The notes under the pieces are model-generated. The model was given only the letters and a program-made list of their open reading frames with translations. It was not told the origin of the DNA and searched no databases. Below are positions 31,897 to 41,300 of a stretch of 64,000 nucleotides of DNA, in pieces (positions within the stretch are counted from its first letter, which is position 1; the number at the start of each line of letters is the position of its first letter). Position numbers and translations under genes: made by a program. The stretch comes from a virus, in the IMG/VR virus record IMGVR_UViG_3300031963_000033, positions 1-64,000 of that record. One strand, written 5' to 3'.

Positions 31897-34230
31897 ATGG
31901 CAGAACGCATTGTGTCACCAGGCGTTTTCACTAGAGAAAGAGATTTGAGTTTCTTGACTCAAGGTATTAGTGAAATCGGGGGTGCATTCATTGGACCGAC
32001 ACCAAAAGGTCCAGCATTTATTCCAACTATCGTTAGAAGTCAACAAGAGTATGTTACCCAATTTGGTGAAGCCGACGCAAATCACTATACGGGATTAACA
32101 GTAAAAAATTATCTACGTGAAGCAGGTGTAGCAACCATCGTTCGTGTTCTTGGATTAAACGGATACGATAATGATGAAGTTGTACCAGCATTAATCTACG
32201 CAAGTGGATCAACTGGTCAAAAATTGTTTGCAGTATTGCATCCAAGTAGTACTGGTAACACTATTTCAGATGTTACTATATTAGGAAATTCTGGAAGTTT
32301 TAATCTTTCAGTAAACGTTCCAGGAACCGCAGCTGATATTAGTGCAAGTGGATTAAGTGGCGACGCAGGTTCATCAGCATATCTAGGTGATTTTTTTGGA
32401 TACACACCGGCAACTAGTAAGGGTGCGTATGTGTATGCAATCTTCCCAGAAGCAATAACATCTGTTGGAACCGCAGTCACTATGTCCGCAGTAACCTCAA
32501 GTACAGCATTGTTCTTCTCTGGTTCAGTATACGGTCGATACAGTAACGCATCAACTCCTTGGATTCAATCACAAACAGTTGGTGGTGATAACATTGACTT
32601 GTTTAAATTCTGGACATTGGGTGACGGTGTAGCATCAAATAAAGAAATTAAAGTATCATTCTTGAATATGAAAAAAGCATCTGATGAAGATGAGTGGGCA
32701 ACATTTACTATGTTGATTCGTTCATATGATGATACGGATGCACGTATTGAAGTTCTTGAACAATATGATAATGTAACATTGGATCCAGATAGTCCACAAT
32801 TTATCGCACGTGTTGTTGGTAATAGTGCTCCATATGACGATCCAAATACTGACGAACGTTATTATCAAGGTGATTTCCCAAATCGTTCAAAGTATGTATA
32901 TGTTGAAATGAGCGATGCAGTAATTCCAAAAACAGCAGTACCATATGGATTTGCGGCACTACAATCACCAGTAAGTGTAACTTCAACAGCATTAGTATCA
33001 CCAGATTATGTCACTTCACGTTGGTTGAGTGGTTCAACGGAAGGATATTCAATTGATGCAGTAGATAAGAAGTACTACTATGGTTGGAACTTTATGACCA
33101 CAGAAGGTACAAATCCATCATATCTTGCACCAATTCCATCAGGCTCAGTAAGTGTTGGTTCAGCATTTAATCTTGAATCATTAAGTGATGTTCCAGATGG
33201 ATTGACATCAAAGACTATTGATATTGATGATGATGACAGTCTCGCATATCGTAAATTCTCTGTTCCATTCCAAGGCGGATTTGACGGATTAAATCCAGCA
33301 CGTGATATTAATCTCGGTGGTGACATTGTTGCTTCAAATTCACAAGGATTTAATTTAGCAAATTCAACAACCGATGGTTCAGTAGCATATAAGAAAGCTA
33401 TCCAAGCTATCAGTAATCAAGACCAATGGGACTTCAACCTTCTTGTACTTCCAGGCGTTATTTACGAATATCATTCGTATATCGCAAACGAAGCATTAAG
33501 TTTGTGTGAAGAACGTGGTGATGCATTCTATTTGATGGATACTGTTGGATTGAACTCGACCATTGCAAACGCAACTGGTAAGGCTGCAGAAATTGATAGT
33601 AACTATGCAGCAACTTACTATCCTTGGTTAAGAGTCATTGATGTAAATACAAACAAATTGCTTTGGGTTCCACCTTCAGTCATTCTTCCAGAAATTTATG
33701 CATACAACGACAACGTTGCAGCAGAATGGTTTGCACCAGCTGGTTTGAATCGTGGTGGTATCGCAAGTGCAGTCGGTGTACGTGCAAGACTTCCACAAGC
33801 ACTTCGTGACACATTGTACGAAGGTAAGGTAAACCCAATCGCACAGTTCCCAGGTCAAGGCATCTGTGTATGGGGTCAAAAGACCTTACAACGCCGTCCA
33901 TCAGCACTTGACCGTGTAAATGTCCGTCGTTTGTTAATCGCTGTGAAGAAATATATTGCAAGTGTTTCACGTTACCTCGTATTCGAACAAAACGTGGAAT
34001 CCACTCGTAACCGTTTCTTAAACATTGTCAATCCATATTTGGCAAGTGTCCAAGAACGTTCTGGTTTGTACGCATTCCGTGTTATTATGGATGAAACCAA
34101 CAATACACCGGATATTATCGATAGAAACATCCTCTATGGACAACTCTATCTACAACCGACAAAGACCGCTGAATTCATTATTCTTGACTTCAACGTTCTT
34201 CCAACGGGCGCTACATTCCCAACAGCGTAA
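31897..34230 (+). CDS. Tail sheath protein (gp18-like)
   Basis: The contractile sheath subunit. The 777-aa sequence begins RIVSPGVFTRERDLSFL and GGAFIGPTPKGPAF, the standard start of T4-type sheath proteins. The C-terminal core is clear: ANEALSLCEERGDAFYLMDT, YYPWLRVIDVNTNKLLWVPP, APAGLNRGGI, then GVRARLPQALRD and NVRRLLIAVKKYI. Longer than T4 gp18 (659 aa), the extra length lying in variable surface domains (residues about 120-440). GGAGG precedes the ATG. Confidence 0.95.
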   Translation: MAERIVSPGVFTRERDLSFLTQGISEIGGAFIGPTPKGPAFIPTIVRSQQEYVTQFGEADANHYTGLTVKNYLREAGVATIVRVLGLNGYDNDEVVPALIYASGSTGQKLFAVLHPSSTGNTISDVTILGNSGSFNLSVNVPGTAADISASGLSGDAGSSAYLGDFFGYTPATSKGAYVYAIFPEAITSVGTAVTMSAVTSSTALFFSGSVYGRYSNASTPWIQSQTVGGDNIDLFKFWTLGDGVASNKEIKVSFLNMKKASDEDEWATFTMLIRSYDDTDARIEVLEQYDNVTLDPDSPQFIARVVGNSAPYDDPNTDERYYQGDFPNRSKYVYVEMSDAVIPKTAVPYGFAALQSPVSVTSTALVSPDYVTSRWLSGSTEGYSIDAVDKKYYYGWNFMTTEGTNPSYLAPIPSGSVSVGSAFNLESLSDVPDGLTSKTIDIDDDDSLAYRKFSVPFQGGFDGLNPARDINLGGDIVASNSQGFNLANSTTDGSVAYKKAIQAISNQDQWDFNLLVLPGVIYEYHSYIANEALSLCEERGDAFYLMDTVGLNSTIANATGKAAEIDSNYAATYYPWLRVIDVNTNKLLWVPPSVILPEIYAYNDNVAAEWFAPAGLNRGGIASAVGVRARLPQALRDTLYEGKVNPIAQFPGQGICVWGQKTLQRRPSALDRVNVRRLLIAVKKYIASVSRYLVFEQNVESTRNRFLNIVNPYLASVQERSGLYAFRVIMDETNNTPDIIDRNILYGQLYLQPTKTAEFIILDFNVLPTGATFPTA

Positions 34231-34238
34231 GCTGAAAC

Positions 34239-34269
34239 TGTGGAGGGAACCTAAAAAATTCCCTCCACA
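34239..34269 (+). terminator. Hairpin terminator after the sheath gene
   Basis: An 11-bp stem (TGTGGAGGGAA with TTCCCTCCACA) and a loop of about nine bases, 8 bp after the sheath stop. The following tract is only moderately T-rich, so termination may be partial. Confidence 0.65.
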
Positions 34270-34285
34270 AATTCAACTAATTTAA

Positions 34286-34293
34286 TATTTATA
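34286..34293 (+). promoter_or_regulatory. Candidate late promoter core TATTTATA
   Basis: Exact TATTTATA between the sheath hairpin and the tube gene, ending 26 bp before the tube ATG. Same layout (hairpin, octamer, ribosome site, gene) as after the capsid gene. Confidence 0.65.
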
Positions 34294-34319
34294 GCTAGAT
34301 ATCCTTTCGGAGATTATAC

Positions 34320-34808
34320 ATGGCAAACCTAGTACAAGAACAAGAGCTATTCTTTACAGCATTTGAACCAAAAATGAAGAATCGCTTCATCCTTTATATG
34401 GATGGTATTCCTTCATACATCGTAAAGAAAATCAATCGTCCAAAGTTAACCCAAGACGCAAAAGCACTTGACCACATTAACGTTCAACGTTATGTTAAGG
34501 GCAAAACCAAGTGGGGCACAATGTCATTGACACTTTACGATCCAATTGTTCCATCAGGCGCACAAGCAGTAATGGAATGGGTTCGTTTACACCACGAATC
34601 AGTAACAGGCCGTGACGGCTATCTTGAATTCTACAAGAAAGATTTAACCCTCAACGTTCTTGGCCCAGTAGGTGACAAGGTTGAAGAGTGGATTATTAAG
34701 GGTGCACAAATTACTCAAGTAGACTTTGCAGAAATGGATTGGGGTGCAGATGACCAAGTTGAATTCACAATTGAAATTCAACCAGACTATTGCGTATTGA
34801 ACTACTAA
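34320..34808 (+). CDS. Tail tube protein (gp19-like)
   Basis: 162 aa, the same size as T4 gp19 (163 aa). Motifs include the start ELFFTAFEPKMKNRFILYMD, the middle KWGTMSLTLYDPIVPSGAQA with EWVRLHHESVTGRDGYLEFY, and the C-terminal beta-strands AEMDWGADDQVEFTIEIQPD. It stacks as hexamers to form the inner tube. It has its own promoter-like octamer and a strong terminator, so it is a monocistronic unit. Confidence 0.95.
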   Translation: MANLVQEQELFFTAFEPKMKNRFILYMDGIPSYIVKKINRPKLTQDAKALDHINVQRYVKGKTKWGTMSLTLYDPIVPSGAQAVMEWVRLHHESVTGRDGYLEFYKKDLTLNVLGPVGDKVEEWIIKGAQITQVDFAEMDWGADDQVEFTIEIQPDYCVLNY

Positions 34809-34827
34809 TCGTAGTTACAATTTAATA

Positions 34828-34871
34828 ATAACTCTCGCAGGTGTTCATTCATCTGCGAGAGTTATATTTTT
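34828..34871 (+). terminator. Strong rho-independent terminator after the tube gene
   Basis: A 13-bp perfect stem (ATAACTCTCGCAG with CTGCGAGAGTTAT), a 12-base loop and a downstream TTTTTATA tract. It begins 20 bp after the tube stop. Confidence 0.9.
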
Positions 34872-34906
34872 ATAAGTCAAAATCACTCTCTTAATATGGT
34901 TTTTGA

Positions 34907-34914
34907 TATTTATA
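34907..34914 (+). promoter_or_regulatory. Candidate late promoter core TATTTATA
   Basis: Exact TATTTATA after the tube terminator, ending 27 bp before the ATG of the first gene of the fibre operon. It would drive the long tail-fibre transcript. Confidence 0.65.
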
Positions 34915-34941
34915 CAAGAGTGCTTTTTTCGTGAGAATACT

Positions 34942-35298
34942 ATGGCAGACATTACGGATTTTGATATAGGTCAAGGAGAAACTTTCAAAATTCTTGCACA
35001 TATATACACCGATACATCTGGTAGTGTTCCTATAGACATTACCAATTACACGTTTGTTGGGCAAATGCGTGAAAACTACACAACAACAGAAGTTGCCGCC
35101 ACATTTAATGTAGAAAAAATATTACCATATGCTAGTGGTAGTATTTTTGTTAGTTTAACGCCGGAACAAACAGATATGTTAGAACAACGTACATATGTGT
35201 ACGATTTATTGATGATTACGGGATCTTCGGGCGAAGTTGTTCGTCGTTTATTAGAAGGGGCATTTACGATCAGACCAGCAGTTACTAGAGATTACTAA
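34942..35298 (+). CDS. Small baseplate/fibre beta-sandwich protein
   Basis: I use ATG 34942 (118 aa), because an upstream start would lie across the candidate promoter. The sequence DFDIGQGETFKILAHIYTDT, ITNYTFVGQMRENY, FVSLTPEQTDMLEQRTYVYD and RRLLEGAFTIRPAVT resembles the immunoglobulin-like N-terminal domain of upper baseplate (BppU-type) proteins, which hold fibres. It leads the fibre operon and its stop shares one base with the next ATG. Confidence 0.6.
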   Translation: MADITDFDIGQGETFKILAHIYTDTSGSVPIDITNYTFVGQMRENYTTTEVAATFNVEKILPYASGSIFVSLTPEQTDMLEQRTYVYDLLMITGSSGEVVRRLLEGAFTIRPAVTRDY

Positions 35299-36383
35299 TG
35301 GCACATATTGAATTAGATGTTCCAGATTTAAATGTCAATATAGAAAGTGAAATAAATAATACGCGTGTCATTTTACGACAACCTACAACTTTAGTATCCC
35401 AGACTTCTCCATACTTAAATGTAGCACAGAGCGCAATAACTGCGTCATACGCAGTAACTTCGTCGTATGCTATTTATGCATTATCGCTTAGTGGGTCTAT
35501 TGAATCTGCGTCTTATTCTGCGTTTGCAGCGTCATCATCGTATGCATTAACTGCTTCATATGTAAGTGGAGCGGCCAGTACATGGGATACTATTTCAAAC
35601 AAACCAATTGGATTGGTATCATCATCTACACAAATATCAAACTATAATATATTTGTAACAACTGGTTCAAATCAATTTAATGGAAATCAGTACATTACCG
35701 GTTCACTAAATGTAACACAAGGTATAACTAGTTCGTTATTTGGTACTAGTAGTTGGGCAAACTACGCAACCACTGCGTCTTATGTTAGTGGAATGTCAAG
35801 TGATTGGGACGATATAACAAATAAACCTAGTGGACTTGTATCCAGTTCGGTACAAATTAATACTGGGTCATTTAGTGGATCATTTACTGGTCAACTTATT
35901 GGTACCAGTAGTTGGGCAAATAATTCAATTTCAAGTAGTTACGCAGAAACTTCTAGTCTAACATTTAAAGTATCAGTATATACGGGAAGTGCAACGGTCG
36001 GCCAGGCATCGTACACCGGCTCATTTACTGGTTCTTTCAACGGTACAGCAAGTTTCGCAACTACAGCATCGTATGCATTAAATTCTTCGGCAATAACATC
36101 GTCAGCTACCGCACCGGCATATCCTGCTCAGAATGAACTATGGTATGATAACACAACTGGTAAAACATACATCTATTATGTTAGCGCAAGTCAAGGGCAG
36201 TGGGTATTACAATCAGACCCAACATACGATGTAGGTGCTGTTGTACAAGCAGCAAGTTCATCTATAACGTTTACTATTCCAAATTTTCAACCAACTACAC
36301 CATTAACTGGATCAATTTATTTTTCTGGTAATTGGTTGTATATCTATAACGGCACTAAATATGTTAGTGCAAGTCTAAATTAA
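35298..36383 (+). CDS. Tail fibre with ASYA/TASY repeats
   Basis: A 361-aa fibre-type protein. It has repeated short strands ASYAxTSSYA, ASYSAFAASSSYALTASY and GTSSWANYATTASY, plus two copies of a W-D-x-I-x-N-K-P-x-G-L-V-S-S-S-x-Q-I unit (near residues 95-115 and 170-190). Such repeats build trimeric fibre shafts. The C-terminal part (about 270-361) contains NELWYDNTTGKTYIYYVSAS and a final strand pair typical of a small head domain. One-base overlap with the preceding gene. Confidence 0.75.
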   Translation: MAHIELDVPDLNVNIESEINNTRVILRQPTTLVSQTSPYLNVAQSAITASYAVTSSYAIYALSLSGSIESASYSAFAASSSYALTASYVSGAASTWDTISNKPIGLVSSSTQISNYNIFVTTGSNQFNGNQYITGSLNVTQGITSSLFGTSSWANYATTASYVSGMSSDWDDITNKPSGLVSSSVQINTGSFSGSFTGQLIGTSSWANNSISSSYAETSSLTFKVSVYTGSATVGQASYTGSFTGSFNGTASFATTASYALNSSAITSSATAPAYPAQNELWYDNTTGKTYIYYVSASQGQWVLQSDPTYDVGAVVQAASSSITFTIPNFQPTTPLTGSIYFSGNWLYIYNGTKYVSASLN

Positions 36384-36395
36384 TAGGAATGTGAT

Positions 36396-37352
36396 ATGTT
36401 AAGTTTTCCGACAAACCCAACGACGGGACAGCAATATACAGATGGAAATGGAAAAGTGTGGAAATACGATAGCGTGAAGTGGAATATATCCAACACGCCC
36501 GGCATCAAACAATTTTTCGGAACAAAAATTAGTTTAGCAAATGATGTATTTTTAAATGATACATTAAGTACAATACCATGGGATACAGAAGAATTTGATA
36601 CCTCTGGGTTTTTTAATGCATCAGCTGCAACTATAATACGCATTCCAACTACCGGATACTATAGATTACATTTGTCAATATACACGGGACAAGAAGGTAA
36701 CGGTGCGTCATATACTATCGAATTAAAAAGAAACTCATCGACATTAATACAAGAGTCGATGGCTGCTTATCAATCGGGTATATATGACGTAACTACATTA
36801 TTAAATAGCGGTGATGAAATTATATTATATGCGTCCGAAGATAATAATATTGGTAGATTAGTTGAAGGTACATTCGTGGAAGTTCAGTTGGTGGGATATA
36901 CATTCGGTAGTTCGTTAATTCCTGGATTTGAATTTAGCGGAATAAAAGCAGAATTGCAAAATCAATTATCGGTATCAAGTACAGAAACTGCTATAGAATG
37001 GTTAACATCTGATATTGTATTTAATACAAATGCTGATTCGGCAGGAAACGTATATTGGGATAACGGCGAACCTAGCAAATTTACAGTATCCACTGCTGGA
37101 TATTATAGATTACGTGCATTTATTTTAACTGGTATAAATGGTTCATCTGATTCATATACGATTAATGTCAAAAAAAACAACACCACAGATATAGAAACAA
37201 TAACGTTAGGCGCAAACGAATCGGCTGAATTAGACGAAACATATTATTTAGAATTAAATGATTATATAGAAATAACATATAGTAATACTGAAAATTTAGG
37301 TACTATAGAAGCAGACAATACATTTTTTGAATTAACACGGTTAGGAGTATAG
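36396..37352 (+). CDS. Fibre protein with two C1q/TNF-like domains
   Basis: 318 aa. It starts FPTNPTTGQQYTDGNGKVWKYDSVKW, a common phage fibre module. Two C1q-like jelly-roll domains follow in tandem, at about residues 45-170 and 185-318. Each has the TxGYYRLx strand (TTGYYRLHLSIYTG and TAGYYRLRAFILTG), a Lys/Asn hairpin and a final LNxGDEI/LNDYIEI strand. C1q-like folds trimerise and bind sugars or proteins, so receptor binding is plausible. Domain identity is inferred from strand pattern. Confidence 0.65.
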   Translation: MLSFPTNPTTGQQYTDGNGKVWKYDSVKWNISNTPGIKQFFGTKISLANDVFLNDTLSTIPWDTEEFDTSGFFNASAATIIRIPTTGYYRLHLSIYTGQEGNGASYTIELKRNSSTLIQESMAAYQSGIYDVTTLLNSGDEIILYASEDNNIGRLVEGTFVEVQLVGYTFGSSLIPGFEFSGIKAELQNQLSVSSTETAIEWLTSDIVFNTNADSAGNVYWDNGEPSKFTVSTAGYYRLRAFILTGINGSSDSYTINVKKNNTTDIETITLGANESAELDETYYLELNDYIEITYSNTENLGTIEADNTFFELTRLGV

Positions 37353-37353
37353 T

Positions 37354-37719
37354 ATGGCATTTATCAAATCGACAAATCTTATTACTGACGTTGCACTCAC
37401 TGTAGATGGTTTGGTAGGTGGAACTAATGGTAAAATAGTACGAATAAGTGGAAACAATACTGTAACCAACGCAAGTTATAATGACACGGCATCTCAATTA
37501 AATGCAGTACTATTTAAACAGGCAGGCGTATATTACGCAGCAGGTGTAATACCGGAATTAAGTGGACTTGTAGCAGGCGCTCCATATTTTCTTGATGAGT
37601 TTGGTGGATTAACTTCATCACCACCAACACCATCTTCAACAATTCGAGTATTATATATTGGATTTGCAATTAATACTACTGATTTACTTTTCCGTCCTGG
37701 TATTCCTATCTCGGGTTAA
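37354..37719 (+). CDS. Small fibre-associated protein
   Basis: A 121-aa protein with a beta-rich pattern: DGLVGGTNGKIVRISGNNTV, AVLFKQAGVYYAAGVIPELS and TIRVLYIGFAINTTDLLFRP. This resembles short domains found at phage fibre or appendage tips. It begins 1 bp after the C1q-like gene and ends 2 bp before a methyltransferase gene. I recognise the style but not a named family. Confidence 0.6.
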   Translation: MAFIKSTNLITDVALTVDGLVGGTNGKIVRISGNNTVTNASYNDTASQLNAVLFKQAGVYYAAGVIPELSGLVAGAPYFLDEFGGLTSSPPTPSSTIRVLYIGFAINTTDLLFRPGIPISG

Positions 37720-37721
37720 TT

Positions 37722-38363
37722 ATGGCACAAATTTATAATTGGAACGTAGAAGGTTTTCGTAATTCCTATGAAAAATACGTATACAAACAAAAAGGATGTA
37801 AAGCTAAACACATAAAGAGTTGTGTGTGTACTGGAAAACTGGCAACATACTGTCGTCAGTATTTTACATCTATGAAAATGTTTGATATCCGTGCGCAACA
37901 TATTGTCACACATTTTAATCTTGCCGCAGGTAGTCGGGTGTTGGTCGCAGGATGTGCATTAGGATTTTTGATGGAATCATTACAAAAGTTGGGTATGGTC
38001 GTATACGGATTTGATAATTCATCTTATATTCAATTACTAACCAAAGACCCCAAAAATCCAGAAAAAATACAATTTCCAATTCATAATATTGATATTACGT
38101 CAAGTAACTTTACTACCGAAATACAACAAGCAACGGGTCACACCGCATTTGATTGTATAGTGACTGAAGATGTACTCCCGTCATTTGATGACTTTACACA
38201 AATTATTTTTAATTGTAATAGTGTGTCACAGAAGGTATTTCATATTGTAGATTTAGATTGTGGTGAAGCATTTACTAATAAAACAGTAGAGCAATGGATC
38301 GATGTCAGTCCTTCACATACGTGGGCAAATTACGAAGGAGTAGTGTTAAATGCCAATAACTAA
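37722..38363 (+). CDS. SAM-dependent methyltransferase embedded in tail-fibre genes
   Basis: 213 aa. Residues 65-95 form a class I SAM-binding motif: SRVLVAGCALGFLMESLQ followed by VVYGFDNSSY, with an acidic residue after the second strand. The N-terminus has a Cys cluster (KGCKAKHIKSCVCTG and YC) that may bind metal. It lies between fibre genes and its last 14 bp overlap the next fibre gene, so it is co-expressed with virion proteins. Fibre or glycan methylation is an inference; nucleic acid or small-molecule substrates are possible. Confidence 0.65.
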   Translation: MAQIYNWNVEGFRNSYEKYVYKQKGCKAKHIKSCVCTGKLATYCRQYFTSMKMFDIRAQHIVTHFNLAAGSRVLVAGCALGFLMESLQKLGMVVYGFDNSSYIQLLTKDPKNPEKIQFPIHNIDITSSNFTTEIQQATGHTAFDCIVTEDVLPSFDDFTQIIFNCNSVSQKVFHIVDLDCGEAFTNKTVEQWIDVSPSHTWANYEGVVLNANN

Positions 38364-41300
38364 TGTCACTAGAAGTGTAGACCTTAATAATACTAAATGG
38401 TATCTCCCACATCCCGCAGGTTGCGGGATGGACGAGGGATATTATATTATTTATTCAGCAAGTTCCACATCTAATCAGATCAATAACGGCTCTGGATTAA
38501 TTAGAGCGTATAAATGGAATACATTACTATCTGGATCTCGTACTGATGGGTTTCACACGATAACAGGAACCGTACAATTAGTATCGGAAAGTTTAAGTGG
38601 GTCTAGCAATTGGGTCAATTATCACGGTAGTGATATTATTCATATTGGTCGTGGTGTAAACGATATTACTGGTGTTCGTGAAGATGATGCGTTTTTCTTT
38701 GCTCATTTAGGACAATATGGTACGACTAGTGCGACACTTGACGATTTCTTCTATTGGGATCGTTTGTATGTACCGACCGGATCATATACTTGGGATTTTT
38801 ATCAATATCATGCACACAATCCTACGTCATATGCGACATTTAATAATGGTCGATTTGTAATGGGAGCAGAAGATAGACAAGGACCAACTGGAATTGAAGA
38901 ATATGGGCATATGATTAACGTGTCTGTAAAATCTGGAGCAACAAATTATTTATCTGTTATGGCTCGCGTTCACACACCGTCCGTTGGTGGTGCACACAAT
39001 TCTCATAACGATTTAGAACTTCCATCTGTCACAAATAAAAATTATATGATGGGTGGTATAATTAATGGATCATCTGATAGATTTCATGCATTTTACTTGA
39101 CAGCAAATGGATCACAATGGGATGTATTTTCTCGTACATTTAATTATGTTAATCAAGTGTTTAATGCCGAAGTCAATCATGGGACATATGATTTAGCAGA
39201 TGCACAGATTGCTAGAACACCAGGGTCGTCTAGTTTGTATCCATTTCGCGCAAGTGTAGGAAAACGTATAGGATCGGAAATATATATTCCTGCTATTTAC
39301 AATAGCGGTTCTTCTGGAAAATTTGACTTAAAGGTGTGGAACTTTACATCCGCAAATAACCTATCAGAACTCCCAACAGTAACAACTATTATCAGCGGTT
39401 CGAATGTACGACCGGATTGTCATTTAGAAATTGCTAATAATACTTTATACGCAGCGGTCAGTAATACAAATGATGGTGGAGTAAATTTGTATAAATATAG
39501 TGCTAGTGTGTGGTACAATCAAGGACAAATTGTATCTAATAATCCTGGAAAATATTTACGTGTTCACGGATTGAACTTTAATGTAGAAGAATTCAAATTT
39601 TACACAATGATTTCCGGTGACGCTTCGGGGTCGGGTACGACATATTCTGGGTCAGGTGTGTACTCCTTTTCTCCAGACATCCCGTTTTTAGGTTATAAGC
39701 ATTTAGATTACATCACAGGTAGTAATTCATTTATTGTACGAAATGCCTTAACAAATGGCTACGTGCAGTTTGATACATCAACGGGTACATTAAAACGTTC
39801 TGGATCTCAAGAACCACAAGGTCTTGATGTGACTATGCCCGTTTTACAATATGATGATAGCAGTACACAATTTTTTGATAAACGACAAGCTGTTTTGTCG
39901 GCCGACGAAAATTTTATACAAGGTATAGAATTACAGGACGGTCGCCAGTTATTTGTGGGTACTAAAGCAGCGATAGATGATGACTTTGATATTAATTATA
40001 ACAACGGTCTTATCGCATTGTTTAGTCCAGGAGATACATCGCCACCAGAATATTACCAAGTTACTGGACGTTTTGATGACTTTATTACGGGCGTAACACA
40101 AGCATCAAATGGTAAAATTTATATTGTCGGATATACTAAAGATGAATTAGTACCGAAAAGTAGATTATTCGTACATGGTATTGGTCGTGGATTAGTAAAG
40201 TCAATGAACACTACAGAAAAAATTGAATTTATTGATATGGTAACGGACAGTACGGGGTCACAATACTATGCTGGGAACCATATTCAAAGTTCAAGTATTG
40301 TAGTTGCAAAATACGACAAGGATTTTGATCTTCAATGGCAACGAGATATATCTGGTGGGTCATTAGCAGATACCGCATATGCAATTACTCGGGACACCTT
40401 GGGATACCTATATGTCGCCGGTGGTACTACTAACAGTGGAAGTGGAAATCAAGATGCATTATTAATTAAGTTAGACTCTACTGGATCTATTGTGTGGACA
40501 AAAATGTACGGTACGTCTGACAATCAATATGCAAGCTCTGTTGCTCGGGTCACAAAAAATAACACAGATTATATTTTACTTTCCGTTGTTTCGGGTAGTA
40601 CAACAACTCTTACAACGGTTGATACTGACGGTACTATTCAAGAACAAAACTCGTATCCTAATTTAGTAGTAAATAGAGTACGCAGACATGAAACCACATC
40701 AGACGGTAGGTTTACCTTTGCAGGAAAAATTACGGGAAGTGTCAGTACAGCATCATTTGGAGTAGGAACAATTATCAACACTCCAATGATAGAATGGATG
40801 CGCAGTCACAACAGCGCTTCTACAAATACGGAAGCAATGGACATGCGAAACACCGGTACGGGTTCTGGATATTTGGAATATGTAGTGGTGGGTACGGAAG
40901 GTACGAATGGATTTGCAACAGAAATTGTTAGTCAAAGTGGTGGACTAACAAGTCAATGGACAACTACTACGTCAGGTTCATATTGGAAAGCAGTCTCCGC
41001 ATCTCCATCATCGGTCGCCACTTCATCACGACGATTTTTTGCTGTGGGGTATGCAAGTAGTTCTGGTACACAAGTAACTGGTGCTGAACATGGGGGTGGT
41101 GATGGTATTATTGCTGGATTTGATAACACGGGAAGTGTATTCTTTATTAATGGATTAGGTCACGATAAGGCAGAATCATTATATGCAATAGAACGTGATG
41201 TTACGACATTTAATTATATCACTGCAGGGTGGTCAGAATCACATACCAACGGACGCCGAGGATTGATATTTAGATTTGCTCGTACTGGTTTTGGAACTGG

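Noticed and set aside
34239-34269. Attachment site or transposon inverted repeat
   Set aside because: Position right after a stop codon and the simple stem-loop fit a terminator; no integrase or transposase occurs in the window.
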